Of a stretch of DNA of 7,956 nt, positions 1 through 6,331 are shown in pieces. The DNA is from JAKAVK01 sp964419095 (lineage in GTDB: Archaea > Micrarchaeota > Micrarchaeia > Micrarchaeales > CABMGC01). Both the position numbers and the translations under genes were made by a program. Each line of letters begins with the position of its first letter. The first letter of the stretch is position 1. The notes under the pieces are model-generated. The model made no database searches. It was not told where the DNA came from and was given only the letters and a program-made list of their open reading frames with translations. The stretch spans positions 1 to 7,956 of the forward strand of contig CAYQOG010000033.1 in assembly GCA_964419095.1 (NCBI GenBank), written 5' to 3'.

Positions 1-2
1 TG

Positions 3-1583
3 GTCATAACGAACAGGTGCCACCTCTCATGCTGGTACTGCTTCTTCTATGCAAAAGAGGGCGAGGCAATATACGAACCCACTGTAGACGAATTGAACAA
101 GATATTCTACGTATTGAGGCATCAGAAGCCGATACCTGCAAACGCGTTGCAGATTACAGGCGGAGAGCCTACCATGAGACCGGAGCTCGTGCAGATAGTC
201 AAGAACGCAAAGGAGGCTGGCTTCGACCAGATCCAGCTCAACACCACAGGCATAAACCTCGGGCTGCATCCGGAGGAGATGGTAAAGCTCAGGCATGCGG
301 GCGTAAGCACGCTGTACCTAAGCTTCGACGGAGTAAGCAAGAGGGCAAACCCAAAGAACCACTGGGAAACGCCTATGACGTTCGACGCTGCGCGAAAGGC
401 GGGCGTGGGAATAGTCCTCGTGCCTACGGTAATAAGGACGATAAATGACCACGAACTTGGCAATATAATCAACTTCGCCCTTAACAATAACGACGTTGTC
501 AAGGCTGTCAACTTCCAGCCAGTCTCATTGGTAGGAAGGATGCCCTCAAGGATGAGAGAGAAGCAGAGAATCTCAATCCCGGGAGCCATTAAGTTAATAG
601 AGGCGCAGACAGGTGGCGTGATAACAAAGGAAGACTGGTTCTCCGTTCCTTATGTAGGCGGAATAAATAAGTTCCTCGAGGCGCTGAGCGGCGGTTACAA
701 GTACGACCTCTCGATACACTTCGCATGCGGAGCCGGCTCGTACATCTTCCAGGACAAGGACGGAAAGATCGTTCCTGTAACAAGGTTCGTCGACGTAGCG
801 GGAATGCTCGAACACCTCCAGGCATCTGTCAACGAGATGGAAGGAAAGAACATGATCCAGAGGAAGCTCGTAGCGCTAAAGGCGGTCACTGGAATAGGCA
901 AGTTCATCGACAAGGAGAAGCAGCCTAAATCCGTAAACTTCGCAAAGCTCCTGATGAGCGTAATACTCAAGAGGGACTTTGCATCTATGGGTGCCTTCCA
1001 GCTCAAGTCGCTCTTCATAGGCATGATGCACTTCCAGGACGAATATACATATGACATAAAGAGGGTAGAGAAGTGCGACATCCATTACGCAATGCCTGAC
1101 GGACGAGTGCTTCCATTCTGTACGTTCAACGTCTTCCCAGAAGTCTACAGGGACAAGATCCAGAGGCAGTACGCAATCCCTTCGAAGGAATGGGAGACGA
1201 TGCACGAGAAGTGGTCCTACTCCGGCGACAAGTACATGAGGAATGTCAAGGAACTCGAGGCCAGCGAGCCGTACCAGCGCACCTATGTCAAGGCAAACGA
1301 TTACTTCAACTTCCCTGTCAACCTCGCGGAAGCGGCAAAGACGATGGCCGCAAAGGCCGCAAGGCAGGCCGCAACCGCAACGGCATCGCCTGCGCCAGTA
1401 ATGGCAATGGCAACTACAAAGCCCATGGTAAAGGAGAAGATGCAAGAGGAGGAATCCTGCGAGTGCGGAAGGTCTGAAGGTTCATGCGGATGCGGAGCAG
1501 GCGGGAATGGCCACGCGGAGGAAGCGGGACAGGGCTGCGGATGCGGCGGACATGATGCAGGAGCCGGCTCGTGCAACTGCTGA
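3..1583 (+). CDS. Radical SAM enzyme, Tes/GDGT-MAS-like family, 5'-truncated, with Cys-rich C-terminal tail
   Basis: The reading frame is open from the window edge, so the N-terminus is missing; 526 residues are visible. The radical SAM cluster motif CxxxCxxC is at visible residues 6, 10 and 13 (nt 18-41), inside TNRCHLSCWYCFFYA, and the SAM-binding GGEP is at 53-56. The first ATG in this frame (nt 93) lies after the cluster motif, so it is not the start. Further cysteines at 242 (HFACGAGS), 358 and 373 (CDIHY...PFC) are plausible auxiliary cluster ligands. The pattern, with an HYA-PDGR-PFC block, resembles the family of Tes, which joins archaeal lipid tails into tetraethers using radical chemistry; related enzymes make other lipid crosslinks, so the exact reaction is unassigned. 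After about residue 440 comes an Ala-rich linker, then a Gly-rich tail with four CxC pairs. A 236-aa gene follows 20 nt downstream. Radical SAM assignment is near certain; the lipid role is moderate. Confidence 0.9.
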   Translation, partial: VITNRCHLSCWYCFFYAKEGEAIYEPTVDELNKIFYVLRHQKPIPANALQITGGEPTMRPELVQIVKNAKEAGFDQIQLNTTGINLGLHPEEMVKLRHAGVSTLYLSFDGVSKRANPKNHWETPMTFDAARKAGVGIVLVPTVIRTINDHELGNIINFALNNNDVVKAVNFQPVSLVGRMPSRMREKQRISIPGAIKLIEAQTGGVITKEDWFSVPYVGGINKFLEALSGGYKYDLSIHFACGAGSYIFQDKDGKIVPVTRFVDVAGMLEHLQASVNEMEGKNMIQRKLVALKAVTGIGKFIDKEKQPKSVNFAKLLMSVILKRDFASMGAFQLKSLFIGMMHFQDEYTYDIKRVEKCDIHYAMPDGRVLPFCTFNVFPEVYRDKIQRQYAIPSKEWETMHEKWSYSGDKYMRNVKELEASEPYQRTYVKANDYFNFPVNLAEAAKTMAAKAARQAATATASPAPVMAMATTKPMVKEKMQEEESCECGRSEGSCGCGAGGNGHAEEAGQGCGCGGHDAGAGSCNC

Positions 1584-1594
1584 TTATTCATCTC

Positions 1595-1599
1595 GTGAT
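1595..1599 (+). promoter_or_regulatory. Ribosome binding site (GTGAT) for the 236-aa gene
   Basis: GTGAT lies 4 nt before the TTG at 1604. It matches the end of the archaeal anti-Shine-Dalgarno (AUCACCUCC read in reverse) and recurs at the same distance before two other genes here. It supports the TTG start, for which there is no nearby upstream alternative because an in-frame TAA directly precedes it. Confidence 0.45.
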
Positions 1600-1603
1600 T
1601 TAA

Positions 1604-2314
1604 TTGGACAGACGCGAAACGGGTCCACAGGAGACTGCATACCAGAGAGACCTTAGGCTACAGCGCGAGGCTTCCGAGAACGACTACAACGACAAGGTAG
1701 TGGAGAACGGAAAGGAGTACAGGGTTCCGTACGACATTGTCAAGCAGGTCGACTTCTCAAACATAAAGAAGGAGGATCTCATAGACTTGGAGCATGCCGC
1801 AAGGCTGCAGTACAGGCTTCTTCTCAACGATGCGATTCTCAAGGCCAAGGTGGAGTTCGCGAAGCTCAAGATATCAATAACATACAACCCTTCCGATTCG
1901 AAGAACCTGAAGGAGAAGATAAGCATTGAGGGCCTCATAGACTTCCTTGCAAGCGAGGGTGTTGAAGTAGACCAGAAGGCAATGGCCATATCGGATTTCG
2001 ACTACTACAAGAACATGTACGTCTACCAGTTCGACCCGCCTTCGATAAGGGAGCATCCTCCCTATTCGTATTCCATGGAGGAATGGAAGAGCATGAAGGC
2101 GCAGTACGAGGAGGCTGTGAAGAAAGGAGAGGAGGACAAGCTCGTAAAGTTCCACGAATGGCAGAATGCTTATGCAGAGATGCACCCGGAGATGAAGCTG
2201 GGAGTCGTGCCTGTTCCTGAGAAGAAGAAATCTCTGATTGGAAGGCTATTCGGCGGAAGCAGCAAGAAGAAGGCGAACAAGCAGGAGAAGGGCTTCTGGT
2301 TCCACGGCGTCTAA
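1604..2314 (+). CDS. Uncharacterised charged protein, 236 aa
   Basis: I do not recognise this family. The protein is hydrophilic and rich in Lys and Glu, with no signal peptide or membrane segment, so it is probably cytosolic. Residues about 55-125 read as helix followed by a strand-turn-helix region (AKLKISITYNP, then ISIEGLIDFLASEGVEVD), suggesting one small mixed domain. A second helical region lies at about 155-195. The C-terminus is a basic tail (KKKSLIGRLFGGSSKKK) that could touch membrane phosphate or nucleic acid; this is inference. The start is TTG: an in-frame TAA sits immediately upstream, and the next start-like codon is GTG at residue 33. It begins 20 nt after the radical SAM gene and is likely co-transcribed, so it may be an accessory to that enzyme. 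Its stop lies 1 nt from the stop of the convergent idi gene. Confidence 0.75.
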   Translation: MDRRETGPQETAYQRDLRLQREASENDYNDKVVENGKEYRVPYDIVKQVDFSNIKKEDLIDLEHAARLQYRLLLNDAILKAKVEFAKLKISITYNPSDSKNLKEKISIEGLIDFLASEGVEVDQKAMAISDFDYYKNMYVYQFDPPSIREHPPYSYSMEEWKSMKAQYEEAVKKGEEDKLVKFHEWQNAYAEMHPEMKLGVVPVPEKKKSLIGRLFGGSSKKKANKQEKGFWFHGV

Positions 2315-2315
2315 T

Positions 2316-2876
2316 CTACTTTCCGAATCCGCTGCTGCTTCGTTTCTGCTCTCCTGCAGTTCCGGCATAATGCTCTATAACCTGGCCGATGGCAAGCTTG
2401 AGCCATGGAGTGTATAGCATCGGATTCTTCTTCAAATCCTTCTTCAACGCATAGATATTCATCCACTTCCAGTTCTTTGCCTCATGCGGATTGAGGACAG
2501 GATCCTTTTCATACATTCCGAAGATTACGTGATCGAACTCATTCTCCATGAGACCGTTCCCCACGTCAGCCTGGTATGTGAAGGAGAATGCCTCGTACAT
2601 CTCGCAGTCGAAACCCATTTCCTGCTGCAGCTTCCTGTGGGCCGCAGCGACTGGACTCTCGTCAGGCAGGGGATGCCCGCATGTGGTATTGGTCCAGAGG
2701 CCGGGGCTGTGGTATTTTGAGTCGGCACGCTGCTGCAGCATGGTCTCGCCCTTCTTATTGAATATGAATATGGATATGGCACGATGCAGCCTCCCTCCGT
2801 TCTGGTGGGCGGCCATCTTCCCCGCTAGACCCACAGGCTCATCGTACTCGTTTACCAGCACTACCTGATCCTCCAT
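2316..2876 (-). CDS. idi: Type I isopentenyl-diphosphate delta-isomerase (Nudix fold), 186 aa
   Basis: The enzyme interconverts isopentenyl and dimethylallyl diphosphate, feeding archaeal isoprenoid lipid synthesis. Numbered from the ATG at 2876, the residues match the known E. coli Idi set: catalytic Cys66 in TNTTCGHP, catalytic/metal Glu113 and Glu111 in MENE, metal-site His24, His31, His68 and Glu86, and Trp158 in TPWL. The Nudix-like segment is about 67-89. The length (186) suits the type I family. A longer frame exists from an ATG at 2903, but that codon overlaps the TATA box, while the ATG at 2876 lies about 30 nt from the box centre, fitting a leaderless message beginning with MEDQVVLVNE. 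Most archaea use the unrelated FMN-dependent type II enzyme, so this type is notable. The gene diverges from dph2 and converges with the 236-aa gene. Confidence 0.93.
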   Translation of the reverse strand: MEDQVVLVNEYDEPVGLAGKMAAHQNGGRLHRAISIFIFNKKGETMLQQRADSKYHSPGLWTNTTCGHPLPDESPVAAAHRKLQQEMGFDCEMYEAFSFTYQADVGNGLMENEFDHVIFGMYEKDPVLNPHEAKNWKWMNIYALKKDLKKNPMLYTPWLKLAIGQVIEHYAGTAGEQKRSSSGFGK

Positions 2877-2891
2877 GACAAACAGACAAAT

Positions 2892-2948
2892 TAGGAAAAG
2901 CATATTTATATACCAGTTAAGGCAATATCGATATGGAAGCTTTTCCTA
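2892..2948. repeat. 10-bp inverted repeat flanking the idi/dph2 divergent promoter
   Basis: TAGGAAAAGC (2892-2901) and GCTTTTCCTA (2939-2948) are perfect reverse complements separated by 37 nt. The spacer holds the TATA element and a second palindrome, ATATCGATAT (2925-2934). Each arm lies between the promoter core and one start codon. A GGAAAAGC copy also occurs at 6269-6276, upstream of the PAC2 gene. This could be an operator pair or chance. Confidence 0.5.
2901..2912 (-). promoter_or_regulatory. TATA box for idi, possibly shared with dph2
   Basis: On the - strand it reads TATATAAATATG, about 30 nt before the idi ATG at 2876, the spacing expected for a leaderless archaeal message. On the + strand the same bases give TTTATATA (2905-2912), a canonical box that would place the dph2 start of transcription near 2934, giving a 24-nt leader. 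Confidence 0.6.
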
Positions 2949-2958
2949 GTGCATTCGC

Positions 2959-3900
2959 ATGAGAATCTTATTGCAGTTTCCGGAAGGGCTGAAACAGAAG
3001 GCGCTTGAACACGCAAAGAAGCTCGAGAGGGAAGGCAACGAAGTCTTCATCTCCGCTTCGCCTACCTTCGGTGCGTGCGACCTTGCGCTTGACGAGGCAA
3101 AGAACCTCAAGGCCGACAAGCTCGTACACTTCGGCCATGCGGAGTTCCACCACGTGGACTTCAACGTGGAGTACATAAGCTACGAGATAGACGCACCTCT
3201 CGATTTGCTTCCAGAGTCGCTTGAACAGCTCAAACCATACAAGAAGATAGGCTTAGTAACGACGATACAGCACATGCATCAATTGGACATAGTAAAGCGA
3301 TTTTACGAGTCAAAGGGACATGAAGTCTTCATAGGCAAGCCTTACGGCTTTGCGAAGAAGAATGGCCAGATACTCGGCTGCGACATAGGAAGTGCAGCAA
3401 CAGTGGATTCAAAAGTCGATGCACTGGTTTATTTCGGCGGTGGAATATTCCATCCGCTCGGCGCGGTTCTTGCAACGAGGAAACCATTCTTTGTCATAGA
3501 GCCTTTCCAGGGTGTCATAGAAAGATTCGACTCATATAGAGAGCTCTATGCCAAGAAGAGAAGGGCAAAGATACTGAGGTCACTTGAGGCGAAGAAGATA
3601 GGGATCATGCTAACCACAAAGAACGGACAGCACAACATGGCGCTAGCGACGATACTAAAGAGCAAGATAGAGAAATCTGGCATGAGCGCCGGGATACTGG
3701 TCGCAAACACGTTCGACTTCGATTCACTAAACAACATGATGGAATTCGACGCTTTCGTCAACACCGCGTGCCCGAGAATCGCAATAGACGACATCGACAG
3801 GACAAGGAAGCCCCTGCTCAGCGCAAATGAGCTAATGGAGGTAATCAAGATGAAGGAAGAGCTTGCTGTCTACGAAAACGGAGTCGCGCATAAAGGCTAG
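2959..3900 (+). CDS. dph2: Diphthamide synthase Dph2 (2-(3-amino-3-carboxypropyl)histidine synthase), 313 aa
   Basis: Archaeal Dph2 is a non-canonical radical SAM enzyme that transfers the 3-amino-3-carboxypropyl group of SAM to a histidine of translation factor aEF2, the first step of diphthamide synthesis. The three cysteines that bind its 4Fe-4S cluster, widely spaced rather than in CxxxCxxC, are visible as Cys40 (FGACD), Cys141 (GCDIGS) and Cys271 (NTACPR), one per repeated domain. The opening MRILLQFPEGLK is typical. The length is slightly below the usual 330-350 residues, mainly at the C-terminus. No other in-frame ATG lies near the start, and no GTGAT box is present; the leader would be short. 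It diverges from idi and ends convergently, sharing a CTAG with the stop of the downstream - strand gene. Confidence 0.93.
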   Translation: MRILLQFPEGLKQKALEHAKKLEREGNEVFISASPTFGACDLALDEAKNLKADKLVHFGHAEFHHVDFNVEYISYEIDAPLDLLPESLEQLKPYKKIGLVTTIQHMHQLDIVKRFYESKGHEVFIGKPYGFAKKNGQILGCDIGSAATVDSKVDALVYFGGGIFHPLGAVLATRKPFFVIEPFQGVIERFDSYRELYAKKRRAKILRSLEAKKIGIMLTTKNGQHNMALATILKSKIEKSGMSAGILVANTFDFDSLNNMMEFDAFVNTACPRIAIDDIDRTRKPLLSANELMEVIKMKEELAVYENGVAHKG

Positions 3901-4406
3901 AGTCTACCCAGGTTGTATGGTCTCTTCTCCTTGTTCCTAGGGACATAGACTGGCACATCGACCCTTCTCCATATCATCCCGTCCAGGCTCCCATTCTTTA
4001 TTATGTCGGCAAGCTGCCGTGGAGTGTAATCGTTTCTCCTGCTGTTGAGTTGTGAAATCACGAAGTTGACGGCCTCGTTGCATGCGGCAAGCGATACCGC
4101 AGCGTATACCTTAAGACCCTCAAGCATGGCAGATACGGCAAAAGGTTCAGGAAGCCTCTCTGAAAACATGGCCATGCCGCATGAGACGCGCTGCGCCACT
4201 GAAAGATCCCTTCTCGCCAATTCTATGAGCGTACTTGCAACCCTGTCCGCTATCCTGTGCCCGTCCACTGCAGCCTCAACGCGCTCCGCATTTGCAGCTA
4301 TGGTGCGCACCGAACCCCCTTCCCTCTGCCCAAACACTGCGCCGTCGCTCCTCCTGAGAAGCGTTGAGGAGATATTTTCACGCACGGACTGTCTCATCAT
4401 CGTCAT
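3897..4406 (-). CDS. Uncharacterised helical protein, 169 aa; paralogue B of the tandem pair
   Basis: I do not recognise the family. The open frame extends upstream to 4688, but that part overlaps the previous gene and lacks homology to it. The ATG at 4406 lies 10 nt after the stop of paralogue A and gives 169 residues, exactly the length of A. In-frame ATGs at 4400 and 4397 are alternatives. The core is predicted mostly helical: VRTIAANAERVEAA at about 33-46, a second helix to 68, then an Ala-rich helical region about 88-120, then YTPRQLADIIKNG at 127-139. It has no signal peptide or clear membrane span. Its tail, with VPVYVPRNKEKRP, is basic and differs from A. It is last in the operon after the Lrp-like regulator and A. 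Its TAG shares CTAG with the dph2 stop. Confidence 0.7.
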   Translation of the reverse strand: MTMMRQSVRENISSTLLRRSDGAVFGQREGGSVRTIAANAERVEAAVDGHRIADRVASTLIELARRDLSVAQRVSCGMAMFSERLPEPFAVSAMLEGLKVYAAVSLAACNEAVNFVISQLNSRRNDYTPRQLADIIKNGSLDGMIWRRVDVPVYVPRNKEKRPYNLGRL

Positions 4407-4416
4407 AATAGCAACT

Positions 4417-4926
4417 CTAATCAGGCTGCAAAGGCTTATTACTCTTGCCCCTTTCATAGGAGCTTCCGCTAATCCTCTCTTGTATAGCACGGTCGAGCCT
4501 GTACTGAGCGAGTGCATCTGCGACCTCCTCGGGCGAAAGCTTCTGCTTCCTGACCCCAGACATGTGCCACAGCACGAAACCAGCAGCTTCGTATCCGTGG
4601 TCCGGACCCTTGTCCTCGTAATGTATAAGGCCGCGCATAACCCTGCCAACGGTATTAACGCTCTCCGATGCCTCTGCAGCCCTTGCAAGTGCTATAGAGA
4701 TGTGCTGGCAGGTCTCGAGGTTCCTCTTTGCCATCTGGCTTATTACCTGCACCACCGTGCCTATGAATCGTTCGTCCCCCAGGGCAGCATCCACCCGCAC
4801 AACGTTTGCGGTTATGGTCCTGATCCGCATGCGTTCGTATCCAGTGATGCGGGGGCTGGGATCCCTCCTCACGTCATTAATGGTCCTGTGTATCTCCCTT
4901 CGTACGGAATCCCTTGTTACTGGCAT
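4417..4926 (-). CDS. Uncharacterised helical protein, 169 aa; paralogue A of the tandem pair
   Basis: Unknown family, paralogous to the downstream gene. Over residues 36-70, RTITANVVRVDAAL to MAKRNL aligns without gaps to RTIAANAERVEAAV to LARRDL in B, about 14 of 35 identical by hand. Both proteins also share SVR near the N-terminus and a late (L/Y)(S/T)P..(V/L)AD helix. The protein is mostly helical; A has an acidic, aromatic insert-like stretch (GLIHYEDKGPDHGYE, 99-113) where B is Ala-rich. The C-terminal 20 residues are polar and probably disordered. The ATG at 4926 is 18 nt downstream of the regulator stop, preceded by TGAT 3 nt away, a partial form of the GTGAT site used elsewhere. Co-transcription with the regulator is likely. 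A role as a target, partner or effector of the regulator is inference only. Confidence 0.72.
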   Translation of the reverse strand: MPVTRDSVRREIHRTINDVRRDPSPRITGYERMRIRTITANVVRVDAALGDERFIGTVVQVISQMAKRNLETCQHISIALARAAEASESVNTVGRVMRGLIHYEDKGPDHGYEAAGFVLWHMSGVRKQKLSPEEVADALAQYRLDRAIQERISGSSYERGKSNKPLQPD

Positions 4927-4944
4927 ACGATCAACACCAAACGT

Positions 4945-6111
4945 TCAGAAGTCTATGTAGACCTGCCTTGCCCTCCCCTTCGCGTACTCGTCCTCCTTGA
5001 CCTTAGGTGCAAGGCCCTCAGTGGCAAGCATGCCGTACTGGTTCGAGTATCTGAGGTCGAAGTTTCTGACTCCAAGGTCGCCTAGTACCGACCTCGATAT
5101 GACAAGACTGTCTATCTCTATGCCCAGCCTCAGGTTCTCCAGGGATCTCTTTATTCCGTCGAATGTAGCGGCGTTCTTGGCATTGACTATTATCATGCCC
5201 CCGTAAGGTTCGTGCATGTCCGCCATGAAGGTGTACATGCCCTGCTTGTTGTTGTCCATGTTGACAAGGTGCTCGAACCACTTGTACTTGTTCTTGTTGA
5301 ATTGGGCGTAGTCGACTATGCTGTATGTGATTATGCCCGCGAAGCCCTGGTCGGGGTTCCTCATGTACATGGTTGTCCTGTTTATTATGCCGTACTCGAG
5401 CAGCGTTTTGTAGATGTATGTAATCGTGTTCTTGTCCATCTCTATGCCCTGGCTCAGCTGTCCACGCGAATCCTGGTTCAGGGTGAGAAGGAGCTTCTTG
5501 TACTTCTCAGGGAGCTTGAACTGCTCTATCAGCTCGTTCCTAAGCGGGAAGAAGCCGAGGCTCTTCCTTATGGGCTTGACACGGACTCTCATTTTGTATC
5601 CGTGTAGGGACCTGCTGAACGTGTTTACGAACATGTTGACCTCGCTGTGATCCCTCGCAACGAGGTAGATGAAAAGATCGTACTTGCCGTACAATGCCGA
5701 TATGTTCTGCGGAGTATACGAAGAGCTTGCAGCCTTGGCCACTTCCGCATCGCTAGGCTTCTTTCCTATGAACTTTACAAATGCAACATACTCGTTGAAA
5801 CCTATCGCATGTATGTCAAGCTGCCTGAATTCCCTCTTCTGCATCCACTTCGTGGTGTAAAGGAGCTCGTGCCTCCACAACTCCTCAAGGTTGACCTCAG
5901 GAACGAACTTTATCTCCTTCTCCTGTATCAAGGAATTAAGTTCATTGAAGACAGTCGTCTTGCTGGCCTTTCCCTTCTCGGCTATGGCGCTTAGGCTCTG
6001 CCTCGCGTCCATGCTCAATTCTCGGAGAATCTGGCATTCCACGCTGTCCTTGTCCTGCCTCCCCTTTGCTGCCTTGTCCCTATTGTACGCAGAAACTGGT
6101 GCCTTGCTCAT
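4945..6111 (-). CDS. Tandem Lrp/AsnC-like transcription regulator, 388 aa, two winged helix plus RAM-like units
   Basis: Residues about 24-75 (VECQILRELSMDARQSLSAI, then SKTTVFNELNSLI) are an Lrp/AsnC-type winged helix. Residues 108-182 look like an alpha-beta ligand-sensing (RAM-like) domain. A second, more divergent winged helix (KYKKLLLTLNQDSRGQLSQG, about 204-250) and a second alpha-beta domain (about 258-340) follow. Ordinary Lrp proteins have one copy of each in about 150 residues, so this is an internally duplicated form of roughly double size. Ordinary Lrp proteins bind DNA as oligomers and respond to amino acids or other small molecules; the ligand here is unknown. A TTG at 6135 would add 8 residues, but the ATG at 6111 has GTGAT 4 nt upstream and fits better. 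It is first in an operon with the two 169-aa paralogues, and probably autoregulates from the adjacent promoter region. Confidence 0.82.
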   Translation of the reverse strand: MSKAPVSAYNRDKAAKGRQDKDSVECQILRELSMDARQSLSAIAEKGKASKTTVFNELNSLIQEKEIKFVPEVNLEELWRHELLYTTKWMQKREFRQLDIHAIGFNEYVAFVKFIGKKPSDAEVAKAASSSYTPQNISALYGKYDLFIYLVARDHSEVNMFVNTFSRSLHGYKMRVRVKPIRKSLGFFPLRNELIEQFKLPEKYKKLLLTLNQDSRGQLSQGIEMDKNTITYIYKTLLEYGIINRTTMYMRNPDQGFAGIITYSIVDYAQFNKNKYKWFEHLVNMDNNKQGMYTFMADMHEPYGGMIIVNAKNAATFDGIKRSLENLRLGIEIDSLVISRSVLGDLGVRNFDLRYSNQYGMLATEGLAPKVKEDEYAKGRARQVYIDF

Positions 6112-6115
6112 GCGA

Positions 6116-6120
6116 ATCAC
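6116..6120 (-). promoter_or_regulatory. Ribosome binding site (GTGAT) for the Lrp-like gene
   Basis: GTGAT, 4 nt before the ATG at 6111, decides between that ATG and the TTG at 6135. The surrounding AGTGATTCGCATGAG nearly matches the dph2 start region, which has one extra base. Confidence 0.5.
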
Positions 6121-6156
6121 TAATATCAGAAGCAAGTATGAAAGTGAATTTTCTCC

Positions 6157-6165
6157 TATTTAAAA
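6157..6165 (-). promoter_or_regulatory. TATA box for the Lrp-like operon
   Basis: TTTTAAATA on the - strand. Its centre predicts transcription starting near 6135, giving a leader of about 24 nt that contains the GTGAT site. Confidence 0.55.
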
Positions 6166-6200
6166 GCGATGAGTTTTTTACAAAACAGGTAGCAAAATTG

Positions 6201-6213
6201 GTTATATTGTAAC
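6201..6213. promoter_or_regulatory. Short dyad upstream of the Lrp-like operon
   Basis: GTTATATTGTAAC has 4-bp inverted arms (GTTA/TAAC) around a 5-nt centre, about 40 nt upstream of the regulator TATA box, and is followed by CTTAAG. AT-rich imperfect dyads of this kind are typical operators for Lrp-like proteins, but a motif this short can occur by chance. Confidence 0.25.
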
Positions 6214-6295
6214 TTAAGAAGAAAACTTTCAGAGATAAAGACTTGATGCTGCAAATGCGCAGCGAACCGGAAAAGCGCTGAGCGGGCTTGCCTAA

Positions 6296-6304
6296 CTTTA
6301 AATA
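6296..6304 (+). promoter_or_regulatory. TATA box for the PAC2-family gene
   Basis: CTTTAAATA is a canonical archaeal box. Its centre lies about 31 nt before the ATG at 6332, so transcription should begin close to that codon. This makes the earlier TTG (6308) and GTG (6311), which would lie before the transcript start, unlikely. Confidence 0.7.
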
Positions 6305-6331
6305 CCTTTGGTGCAATCTATTCCTGATATA

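Noticed and set aside
17..448. + strand open frame overlapping the radical SAM start
   Set aside because: It is a shadow of the frame beginning at nt 3, which holds CxxxCxxC and GGEP; its translation is basic and featureless.
876..1445. - strand open frame of 189 codons within the radical SAM gene
   Set aside because: Cys/Leu/Val-rich translation with no family features, opposite a gene with clear catalytic motifs.
4407..4688. Upstream extension of paralogue B to 4688
   Set aside because: It overlaps paralogue A in another frame. The ATG at 4406 gives a protein of the same length as A with aligned N-termini.
4045..5085. Long + strand open frame of 346 codons
   Set aside because: It runs antisense through the two paralogues and into the regulator. 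Its protein has no family features and shifts between unrelated compositions, whereas the opposite strand shows paralogy and domain matches.
6243..6281. C/D box small RNA (TTGATG with CTGA)
   Set aside because: The C box is imperfect, no D' or C' boxes are present, and the 38-nt span is too short for an archaeal C/D RNA.
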